In this document: in pieces, positions 38,918-48,024 of the stretch
Layout of the letters: every line of letters starts with the position of its first letter
Numbering within the stretch: the first letter of the stretch is position 1
DNA from: Orthonyx spaldingii
Taxonomy: Eukaryota; Chordata; Aves; Passeriformes; Orthonychidae
NCBI GenBank assembly: GCA_013397795.1
Contig: VZTJ01005702.1
Span: forward strand, 818,925 to 882,924
Direction of reading: 5' to 3'
Length of the DNA: 64,000 nucleotides
The notes under the pieces: model-generated
The model's database searches: none
The model's input: only the letters and a program-made list of their open reading frames with translations
Told to the model about the DNA's origin: nothing
Program-made: the position numbers and the translations under genes

Positions 38918-38988
38918 GCTGAAAAAAGTTTTTCTTTGTCTACCACGCACATCAGCTGCCTGGTAGACAAAGAAAGATTCTTTGTGAC
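38918..38988 (+). repeat. 15-bp perfect inverted repeat, extendable pre-miRNA-like hairpin
   Basis: TTTCTTTGTCTACCA (38931-38945) is followed after 15 bases by its exact reverse complement TGGTAGACAAAGAAA (38961-38975). Counting outward on the + strand as RNA, pairing continues with U-G, U-A, G-U and A-U, one mismatch, then A-U three times and more wobble, out to 38918/38988. The right arm can instead fold with bases just downstream (ACAAAGAA 38967-38974 against TTCTTTGT 38978-38985, loop AGA), so two exclusive hairpins exist. A 15-bp perfect pair within 100 bases is expected far less than once in 64 kb. It is shorter than a canonical pre-miRNA stem. Confidence 0.8.
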
Positions 38989-41900
38989 TGTCTTGTTTTT
39001 ATACACAAAAGCAAATAACAGTGCCTGCGTCTATAGGTATTGCTTTCCAGTGAATCAGTTTTATGTCATAGAAGTCCATAAGAGTCAGAAAAATAATTGT
39101 AATATTGGTTGGCCATAATAACACGTGTGATTAAAACAGATCTTCACTTTGCAGGTCAAAACCAAATATACAGGCTTGCAAGCATTTTTTAGCTTTTTGC
39201 TTCTTTATTTTTGCTTCTCTGTTTTGCCCCAGCTCGACCCTGCACTTCTGGACTTGTTGCTCTACCAGGATATCTCTTAACCTTATTAACATAGGCTCTT
39301 ATTAAAGGGAGCTCTGTGCAGCAGTGTATAACACTGACATGGTTGTCTTATGGAAAGCACAGCAGTGAGGACCTGGAATATCAAACCAGATAGTTACTAA
39401 CTATTAAAGCAAATTCATGCTTCAGACACAAGCGCTTCTTGCTTTCTTCACGCCTCAGTATTGTGCAAGCTATAGCGGTATCTTGTAGGTGAAAAGAAAT
39501 ATGCAGCTGGAGGGTGTCAGAGCTTTTTCCAGCAGTATCCTTGTCAATAAAACAGTCTGAAACTTTGTTTATAGCCTTGGCAAAGCCATCATAGGCTGAA
39601 TTAGTCACAGCAGCAAAGCTATCTGCTCATCAGTAGGGAATCCTCATATTACAAACTTCTTGTATAAACCTCATGAAGTTTAAAAGTAATTACTTTATAT
39701 ACTAGCAAAATCTGAAGATTTTTACAGATCCTAGAGCTTGTTTTTACTCTTTCCAACACTTTGCAAAACCAAGGTGAGTTCTGGCTCCTAGGCTCTTCTC
39801 TCTTAGCTTTTTCCCAGTTGCTGCTGATAGCTGTTCAGTGTGCATGGATGAATCTGGAGCCTTTGGCTGGAAGGCAACAGAAGTCTGGGGCTCAGGAATA
39901 TTTCAGAGTCTCTCTCAGTGAATTTCCCAGAGTGGGTGCTTCTCTTGTTTAGCCAGTAGTGCGGTTATGATCCCATCAAATAATTGAGCAAGAATGCAAT
40001 TCCATGGCATAGTTTACAAATCTTTAAGAAGATTGGTATTTTCAATCTGTTTCAAATTTGTGGACTCCTGGAAAGTGAATCTAAGTCTACTGAAGCAAAC
40101 TATCTTTTCTCAGTTATCTTTCCAGGTCTTCTAGTCGTAGACCATATGTTAAAAACCACTGATCTAGGAAAAAACCCTCCCTTTCGGCTGAAATTTAAAC
40201 TATGTTTACTCAAAGGTTCAGAACACTCTCAACATCACTTAGGTTGTAAATTCCCTGTTATAGGGACCTTTTTCTTTTTTTTCCACAAATGGTGCATTCA
40301 GCTCATTGGTCACTGTGCTTTGTGAGCATTATTGCAGTATAAATAATAAATGGTAGTTTTATCTGAGGGTCCTCAAAAATATCACTCTGTTAGAAAATTT
40401 CTCATCACTGGATTTAGAATATTTGAAAATTATTACTGTTGCATTCTCAGAACCAGGATGGTTGGTAGACTAGAGGTATGAGGTAAACATTGTCATAACT
40501 AACTGAGTTTTTGTGGTTGCACCCTAACTTGTACAGCTTTCATGAGAGCAGCCAAGACAGAAAGGAAACATGGGAGTTTCATGGAGCACAATTACAGTTG
40601 TTTATTCAATTATTAGCCAGTCCTGAAATGACTCACAACACAGCTGCTTAGATTTACAGGCAGTTAACAGACTTAAGTGTTTGTTGGCTTTTTTGTTCAA
40701 AGTGATGTAGTGGGACACTGTCCTGGGACAGATGTAACATAAAGTTGAAGACTTGAGGAAACAGAATAGACTTTTGTCTCTTTCTTACATCAGCTACTTT
40801 GTCAATGGCTGTGAGAAAGATACTATGAAAGTGATTTTATCTGTCATATCTTGAGATAGCAGAGCAATCTAGTAAAAGTATTCAGTGAAAGTTGGGCACT
40901 ATTGTCTCTGAGACACTGAAAACTCTGGGATTCTCTGATCTGCTATTTCCAAATGCTCCAATTTTGATGTGACTTTATTTGGTAACTCTTGCATCTGTAA
41001 TAATAATACAGTGTGCTCACTGCTTGACTGGTGGAATTTTTTCCAAACACTGATAATTGACACTTAGTCATGCTTCAGAATAATTTGGAACTGTTTTGGT
41101 TACATTAACATTCAAATTTCATACTTTTTATATAGAGAATTGCTTTGTGAACAGAGATAGAATAACTAGTAAGTATAGGCCATGTCACGTCATATAAACA
41201 AGTATTTACAAGATGCTGCAACACATTGACTTTTCTAAATGATATTGTTTCTCATTTTAATTTGGGGGTGTTCTCCTGTACTAGCCTTCTATGCTAACCT
41301 TCTACATTAAATAAAAGGAATTAAAAACACTGACCAATACTGACCATAACACCTTAGGATTTTGGGGGTTTCTTTTTTCTTTTCTTTTTCACTTTCTTCT
41401 GTTTTCCTTCCTTATTTCATTAGTTCACAGAGGTATCTCTTCTGCTCTTAATCCCCTTTGCGTGAGGTTGAGGTACCATCTTTTTTCTTGATTCTGTTTA
41501 AAGTATTTTGCATTTTTGCACTGCTATGTACAACGACTAAAAAATCAAAAGCATCTATCCCTACTGTAGGCTGCAGGATTTGTAAAAACTGTAAGAGATT
41601 CTCTGTCCTCTTGTCAATGACAGATGTTCATTTTAGGGCATACATCCTTCTTCTGGACAGGCACTGATTGAGGTTAATGCAAGTTGTCATTTGGGGGTTA
41701 AGATCCTTCATTGTTACAAGTCCTGATAAAGCTTTAGACTTCCTTTTCCACTGTCTTGCCTGCACTCATGTAGATAGGTGTAGAATGAAACCACAGCAAG
41801 TTTGTTAAATCTTTGTTCTGTCTTGATAGGGTCTGAAATATCATCTTCCTTGATGAGTCTGCAGTGGCTGAGAGTGAGTTTTTGAGTGTTACTCAAACTT

Positions 41901-44024
41901 CCTTAGGGTTGTGGTGAATTATGCCTGCTACCCATGATCTGGTTGGCTTTTGCCATTCATAGAATTTACTGAGAGAAAAATCTTTCTTCAGGATAGCATT
42001 TTGCTGTGGTAGTAGCTTAGGACAGCACAGGATGCAGCTTTGATGAGGATTGGGCTGGTTGAACAGTGGCCAAACAATTATCTGATAGGTGATTTGGACT
42101 GCGTGTTGCATTAGACAGTGATACAGCAAAGGAGATTACAGTTCTCTTAGCTCCGTCTTGGAAATTTGCCCCTTGGGATCCTCTCTGATCCATGCCCAGA
42201 GAACTGTCCTTGCAAACTACCTGCTCTGGGGTCGTTGCTCTCTCCGATGAGCAGAAAACCAGACTAAAAGCAAGGAAGAATCCAGGGCCAGTTGTGCTTG
42301 AGAAAAATTCTCCAGGGACTAGATGGTGACCTTAGAGAAGTTAGGGGCTGAATTTAGTTTATTGCCTAAAAAAAAGAGCATGTTTATTATTTATTACTCA
42401 ATGGATAGTTTAAAACAATTAGTCTAATTATTGCGGAGCATTGTGCTTTAAAAACTACAATTGAAAATAGGGAACCACAAGATTTTCATGTAAGTAGTAA
42501 AAGTTTCTTTTTAATAACCTAGATGAGTCAGAAGAAATCAATGGTTATATGTCTGAAGGAGTTTCCTTGAAGTTGGAGTCCTGTAATCAGATGAGCTCAT
42601 CTGCCATCTGAGCAACCTGTATTAGCAGTATTGAAAAGTAACTCTTAGTTGCTGCTTAAAGCAAGTCTAATATACTCCTTGTTGTGCTCTGAAGACCTTG
42701 GACTTGATTCGGCTTTTTTGTACATGTAGACTCACCACAAAGCATGCAGCAAGAAAAAACCCTTTTAAAGAACATGATCTTGCAGCTCTTAAATAAAAAA
42801 CACAAGACGAAGGCCTCCTTGTGACATCTTAGTACTCTTTTTCTCTGAATAATCAATTTGAGCCAAAAAGAGGCAGCTGAATTTTGAGAAAGAAGCACCC
42901 TCTGTGTGCCCAGTAAGGCTGTTTGCTGTGCAAGCAAACAGAGAAGAGGGAGTGGCTGGGATCCTGCTTCAGCTTTATTTTGAGTGCTTTTGACTGTCCT
43001 GTCCCGAGAAAAGGGGTAAGCACCTTCCATCCTGGAGGGGTTGCAACAGTTCATCCTTAACTGGTGGCTTTGTTATGAGGAGCATGGAACTAGTCATGAC
43101 TTTCTTTCAGAGCAAGATGGCTGAAGGCCAAAGTTTGAAATTAACTGGTCAATTCCAGTCTTATGACTTAAAATACTCCAAAAAAAATTGTGAAGAAGAA
43201 AAACCGTTGTAAGACTGAAACATGTTATTTGCTTGCAAGGGTGTAGATAAAATTTTTCGGGAATAAGACAGAAGAAAAACTTTCTGGAGAAGAATACATG
43301 GGATTTGTAGACAACTATAATTTATTGCAATGAAAAAAGCATCATGGTGGTGGTTGTGCTTAAGACTCTAATCTTGTAAGGAATTTGAGACCTGAGCTGA
43401 AAACACCATTGCACTAGCTTTTGAGTTTACCAGAAGCCTATTTCATGAAAACTGCAGCTGGTTTGCATGCTTTTTTTATGAAATACAGTTGCATTTGTGG
43501 AGGATCCAAGCAGTGCTGTTATGTGGAAAAGCAGATCATCTCAAAGATGTTTACTTCTGCATGGAAATATTCCCAGACAAAGGAGTCAAACTCTCTCCCT
43601 AGAAAGATTAAGTTCAGTCAATTCCTTCTGTACAATATTTTGTTCTTTTCTTATGCTGAGAGTCTTCATGCTTGTAACCACTAAACTTCATCCTCTTACT
43701 CCCATTCTTTATGCACACTATTTGTTTCCCAAGACAAGTGGCATGCAAAGCCATCTTGTATTCAAAGTACTTCCACTTAACCTTTACAGTAAGATTGGGA
43801 GTAAGATATTTTGAACTTCATGATTAAATGTTTTAGCAGCTGTTGCACTAAAGACTTAAATATGCTTCCAATTTTTTTCACACAAGTGATATCTCAACCA
43901 CTTGGAAGTAATTGAATACCTACAGGATACAGACATAAAGTAGGTATGACAGCATTTTATTTGATATTAATGGTTTTACTGGAACATATAATTACTGGAA
44001 TCGTTGTGTACTCTTTGGCATTAG

Positions 44025-44107
44025 TGTGCATGAAAGAGTATGTTCTATTAAACAGGAGCATAGATCTAAAACCACCCTACACTTAATAATATTGCTTTGC
44101 AAAGCAG
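44025..44107 (+). other. Candidate 83-nt exon, gene not recognised
   Basis: The acceptor GTACTCTTTGGCATTAG ends at 44,024 and a full-consensus donor, GCAG before gtgagtg, follows 44,107. Exactly one frame is open: after one carried base it reads VHERVCSIKQEH... and ends ...LHLIILLCKA, with one base left over. The other two hit TGA and TAA. A 14-bp perfect palindrome (44093-44106) covers the exon's last bases and could hold the donor in a stem. I do not recognise the peptide. The exon is AT-rich like its flanks, so chance remains likely. Confidence 0.25.
44093..44106. repeat. 14-bp perfect palindrome TGCTTTGCAAAGCA
   Basis: This is a self-complementary 14-mer without spacer. It overlaps the last 14 or so bases of the candidate exon 44025-44107 and abuts an E-box-like CAGGTG. 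Confidence 0.8.
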
Positions 44108-44190
44108 GTGAGTGTACCTGTGCTTGCCAATTAAATTGTATTATTGGTGGAAAAATTAATTTGGACACAAGGGAAGGAGCACATTGCAGA

Positions 44191-44229
44191 TATTATTATT
44201 ATTGTTGTTGTTGTTGTTGTTATTATTAT
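44191..44229. repeat. Compound (ATT)n(GTT)n(ATT)n microsatellite
   Basis: TATTATTATTATT, then about seven GTT units, then TATTATTATA. The interrupted trinucleotide array makes the adjoining reading frame end in a Y/C run, which is an artefact. Confidence 0.9.
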
Positions 44230-46189
44230 AATTTAAGCTGACTGGGGAGTGCCCAGGTTAATATTATATCCATTTTCCCTGCTTTACACCTTTGTACATG
44301 GCATGGATGCAGCAGACTGCTTCTACCTATCCTCCCCCTCACCAAACAATCAATTCTGGGATGTGCCTTTGTCTTTTAAGTGTGTGTGTGGGGTGTCTTT
44401 ACAAGTAGTTTTTTTCTGTTATTGTAGGGACAGGCTTTTTCACCCCCAGATTCTAACTCAGACAAACTTGTGCTTCCCTTTAAGTGAATGCTGAAATTCA
44501 TCATCAGTCAGCAAAACTGATGTGACAGTGATTTCTGTACATTTAAAGGCATTGGTTACAGTTTTGCTGATTCACAGCCAGAATGAGGAAAACATTAACA
44601 CAATGATTGGTGCAATTCAGAGCTTGTGATGTAAAGAAATGCCATGATGTTTGAGAACGTATGTATATCTACAAACTTATTGGTAGACCAGTTGATCTAA
44701 GCAGACCTCCTAGAAGGAAAATAATGTTAGGTTATAGATGCCCAACTGTAGTAAACAAATCACTTTCAAGTGGTACATGAAGGTAAGTCCTGGCCACCAC
44801 TGTGAAAGACACCAACTCCTTAGTGGTGCAAGTTTCTGACTGCCAGGGTAGCAGGAGGGACAGAGATGAAGAGCTGGCAGACGGAGATGGATCCCACGTT
44901 ATGTATGGGGGAAGGCAGAGATCCTGCTCTGTGAGAGTATGAGAGATGCTGTGAGAGTGAGTAGAAAAACACTGGTTTTGAAAAATGTGGAACTGAGGGG
45001 AACAGAGGCTTGCTTCTTGCCTGTGCACAGGAGTGCTGCTGAGGGTTACTGAGCAAGCTGTTTGGGAACCCCCAAGAGAACTGGTGCTCCCTCCTGTGCC
45101 ACTGACCTTCTGGTGCATAGGCAAAACACAGGAGAATGGTTCACCTACCTGCAGTTTCCTTGTCAGTCGTGCTCTTTTACCAAGTCAGGTGAATTACCTT
45201 CAAAGACAGGCGTTCCCACAATTTGTCCATGTATCTAATGCCTCAAAAAATGGGTGGTTCATCAGATACACTATTTTGTGTTACAGTGTTGTAAAGTTTG
45301 ACCTTTAAACCTCTCTGATTCTTTCTGCAACAATGATCATACATTATCAGTCAGTCGCCTTAAAACTGAGGGTATTTTGTCAGTTCACTGTAAAGCTATT
45401 TTTAGCACAAGCAAACAGAAACCAGACAGACTCATGATCAGTCCTTTGGGGAAATGGAGGTAGAAGGATGAAGAGAGAGGAAGAGACTTCTCCTCTTGAA
45501 GATTTTTCCTGTTAGTCACAGCACTGAGGAAAAACAAACCCCATATGGAACAGATCATTTAAGGCCTTTAAAACATATTTGGAGAGGCTGTACAGTTTCT
45601 TAAAGGAACTTGGAATACTCTGTGGTTTGGGGGTTTTGTTGTATTTCCCATTTGGGGATGTGTGTGCATTTTCATTTGTTTTAATTTGGACTGAGTTAAA
45701 TGCATCAAGCAGTAGTTTGTTTTATTACCATCTTTCGAAGATCTATTCATAAAGGAAAAACATTCCCTGATTCCCCAAATGGGAAAGAGTTACAAATGCT
45801 TCTCTCCCAGTAGATTCATCAGAGAAGTTTTGCTGCTTTTGTTTTTTGCTTTTTTTTTTTTTTAATTGACTTGCAAATGAAGACTAACTTTTTGTTCCCA
45901 GCACAAGGCCAGAGTGAAGTGTGCTGAGGCAAGGATGTGTGCTCAGCTGGATGCTGAATTCAGACAATGGAGTAGCTATGTGGTGCAGGAGGTCACAACC
46001 AGTGGGCTGGTTTTAGTGGAGCTACTAGTCTCATCTGAAATGACTTGCCCTTTTTCCATGTGCCCCCCTGTCAAGCAACTTTGTAGAACATCATTCCAGA
46101 GTATTAACTGTGGAGTCTGCCTTCTGTGATCTGCCTTTTCTGCTTGATAGGACAGTGATGGCTCACAAGGAAATAGGAGTGGAGTGAGA
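44230..46189. other. Non-coding block
   Basis: No gene can be supported. The minus-strand frames at 44732-45124 and 44820-45056 overlap in different phases and show no domain. A strong donor (ATGAAG before gtaagt) follows 44,782, but the matching upstream acceptor (CAACTGTAG) has no pyrimidine tract. A T14 run lies at 45850-45863; the acceptor-like TTTTTGTTCCCAG at 45,900 is followed by an open frame but no consensus donor. Confidence 0.55.
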
Positions 46190-46416
46190 TTTACCCCTTG
46201 GTGAAAATGTTCTTTGCCCAGAGGGTGGTTGGGGACTGGAACAGGCTTCCTAGGGAAGTGGTCACAGCACCAGCCTGACAGAATTCAAGGAGCCTTTGGA
46301 CAATGCTTTCAGGCACAGGGTGTGATTCTTGGGGCTGTGCTCTGCAGGACCAGGACTTGGACTCGATGATCCTTGAGAGTCCCTTCCAATTCAGAATATT
46401 CTGTAGTTCTAGGATA
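46190..46416 (+). mobile_element. CR1 LINE, 5'-truncated 3' end
   Basis: The copy contains 'GCCCAGAGGGTGGTTGGGGA', 'CTGGAACAGGCTTCCTAGGG', 'GTTCACAGCACC'-like and 'CTTTGGACAATGCTTTCAGG' segments, then 'GGACTCGATGATCCTTGAG' and 'TCCCTTCCAATTCAGAATATT', with a degenerate ATTCTGTAG-like tail reaching about 46,416 or slightly beyond. It has the same order of segments and the same orientation as the CR1 at 20,197-20,577 but is truncated further. It lies about 0.85 kb upstream of the CpG island. It is non-autonomous and dead. Confidence 0.9.
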
Positions 46417-47264
46417 ACTATACTGTAATTCTGCAATGTCAATAAATGTTATGTGCAAGAATGGCTGTCATTAAAACATCTGAGGGTTTTTTTTTTTTTC
46501 ATGAAAAGCTAATATAGTCACACTTATTAGACACAAACTTTCATTTTGAAATGTCACCAAAATGAATTAATAAATGTGGTAATCTTATAAAATTCAGCAC
46601 TAGTCTGAAACATATTCAGTGTGCATGTTGGGAAAGAGCTCTCGGCTTCTGAATCAATGACAGAGAAACAGACCCTGACCAAGGTGTTTTGGTGTTTTTT
46701 GGTGGGTTTTTTTGGTTTGTTTTATTAGGATTCCAGTGAGGACAGGTAAGATGATGGCAAACACTGAAACTTCCTGCTTTTCTGAATTACTACTGTAATT
46801 ACTTGTTTTGATATCTGAAAAGTATGAGCTGTTCTAACCCCCCAATTTTCCTTGCATTCCACATGCCGTATATTAGCATGAGTAGAGGGAGAAACTGTTA
46901 TAGAACAAAAGGGATACAGCTTTACTAAATGCGAAATACGGAACAAGGTTTTACAGGAAACCAAGGATTTTGCTAGGGCTCAAAGGAATAAGGACCACTG
47001 AACTTGTATTAAAAGTTCAAGCTTTATGTAAGCCATTTTTGTCTTTTGTGTGTGTCTTTTTAATTTATTCTTTTTTAATGCTGTGTAACTTTAAATCCAC
47101 CTTTTCAAAGAAGATGACCCAGCAGACTGCCAGGAAGCAGGTGTTGTCTATCTACAACCTCTTGGAATCTGAGTCTGTATTTGGGGTGGACTCGTCCCCT
47201 TCGCATTTTTGCAATTTGCAAGCAATTTACAGAAGCTCTCTCAGACCTGTGAATTGAATTTCAG
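46417..47264. other. Proximal upstream region of the CpG island
   Basis: AT-rich and without a supported gene. It holds a 13-T run (46487-46499), a T/G-rich stretch (46686-46726) that serves as the acceptor tract of a possible 17-nt microexon, and, at its right edge, an 11-bp direct repeat TCAGACCTGTG (47241 and 47261) just before GC content rises. Confidence 0.55.
46729..46745 (+). other. Candidate 17-nt microexon
   Basis: A long T/G-rich tract ends in TTTTATTAG at 46,728. GATTCCAGTGAGGACAG follows, and then gtaagatga, a near-perfect donor. Both splice signals are strong, but the enclosed 17 bases allow no coding test. It lies about 0.5 kb upstream of the CpG island, so it would belong to a transcript that reads through that promoter region. 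Confidence 0.15.
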
Positions 47265-47405
47265 ACCTGTGGTGGCGGAGAGGAGCCTGTGGACACCTCG
47301 GCGAGGCGGGGATGGGGCTCGCAGCCGGGCGGAGAGGCTGTGACCTGACACACGGAGGAAGGCAGGAGAGCTCATCCCTTTTCCCTGCGTGAAAACAGTA
47401 GCGGA

Positions 47406-47465
47406 TTTTTTTTTTTCCCTTTAATTTTTCCCCTCCACGTTCCCTTTTCCTCCCTTCTTCTTCCC
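47406..47465. promoter_or_regulatory. Promoter-edge polypyrimidine tract
   Basis: About 60 bases that are almost all T and C, broken only by AA, A and ACG. It begins with T12 and ends CTTCTTCTTCCCGG. Such tracts occur at vertebrate promoters, can form triplex (H-DNA) and can seed transcription. It lies at the left part of the CpG island, just before the G-skewed section. Confidence 0.5.
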
Positions 47466-47620
47466 GGGGCTGTAATCTGGCTGCTCTCTTTGGCTCCATT
47501 CCAGAGACAAATCCGAGTGGTTAATCGCTCTTCCCCCCCTTTCCCAGCCCCGAGGGCTGGGGGCGGCGAGCAGGGAGGAGAAGGAGAGCAGAGCAACCAC
47601 CAGCCCAGAGCCGGGCCGGG

Positions 47621-47634
47621 CCTCCCCGGGGAGG
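47621..47634. repeat. 14-bp GC palindrome CCTCCCCGGGGAGG
   Basis: A perfect self-complementary 14-mer inside the CpG island; in GC-rich DNA this is less surprising than elsewhere. Confidence 0.7.
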
Positions 47635-47828
47635 GGCTGAGGCAGCGGCTGGGCCGCGGGAGCTGCATGGAGGAGGGGAGTTTCACAGACTCCTCTGCCC
47701 GACCGGGAGGAGGAGGAGGAAGTTTGGAGATTAAGCCGCTGCCCGGAGCCGGAGCGCACGGAGTGAGCCGGGGCGCGGCCGCGGGCGCTGCGAGGGGGAT
47801 ACCCGGCCGGCGCCGCTGAATGGGCTGC

Positions 47829-47837
47829 GGGGCGGGG
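47829..47837 (+). promoter_or_regulatory. GC box (Sp1/KLF-type), GGGGCGGGG
   Basis: An exact GC-box core in the CpG island, 93 bases upstream of the donor at 47,930. Confidence 0.5.
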
Positions 47838-47968
47838 TAACCTCCGCACTCCCGGCCCGCACCCCTGCGCCTGGGTTTGCAGCGGGAGGAGGAGCGCTGG
47901 GCGAGGGCAGAAGACGGCGAGAGGCTGCCGGTGAGCTCAGCCGGGGGCTTTGTTCGGTGGGGCGCGGC

Positions 47969-48024
47969 GGGGGGGGGGGGGCGGCNNNNNNNNNNNNNNN
48001 NNNNNNNNNNNNNNNNNNNNNNNN
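47969..48024. other. G13 run and 39-N assembly gap inside the CpG island
   Basis: Thirteen G, then CGGC, then 39 N (47986-48024), then GCGGCG. GCGGC on both sides suggests an unresolved G/C repeat. Frames spanning it are unreliable. The sequence is a strong candidate for G-quadruplex formation on the + strand. Confidence 0.9.

Larger units (their letters stand above)
36342..44024. other. Non-coding AT-rich block
   Basis: This block contains the longest open frame of the window, 37865-38431 (188 codons, + strand). It is rich in F, L, K and I, starts in featureless AT-rich DNA and matches no family, so I do not call it a gene. Also present are a (CTA)n repeat at 37625-37643, the strong inverted repeat at 38918-38988, and a mixed pyrimidine run at about 41,367-41,420. 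A minus-strand frame at 39381-39608 looks somewhat protein-like but has no start context or domain. Confidence 0.55.
47470..47930 (+). other. Putative first exon (5' UTR) of the CpG-island gene
   Basis: The right edge is set by a consensus donor, GCTGCCG before gtgagc. The left edge (start site) is unknown, and 47,470 is a guess just after the pyrimidine tract. Several ATGs are present. The one at 47,667 opens MEEGSFTDSSARPGG... and runs 50 codons to TGA at 47,817-47,819, just before another ATG (47,820, MGCGAG then stop). No ATG frame stays open to the donor. So, if the exon is real, it is either untranslated with upstream ORFs or uses an unseen start. I do not recognise any of these peptides. 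Confidence 0.35.

Noticed and set aside
39381..39608. Somewhat protein-like minus-strand frame of 75 codons
   Set aside because: It begins at GTG. The only upstream signal is a weak acceptor (TGACTAATTCAG), and no family is recognised.
42656..43054. 132-codon minus-strand frame
   Set aside because: No domain, Cys/Ser/Leu-rich without pattern, and no splice context. Probably chance.
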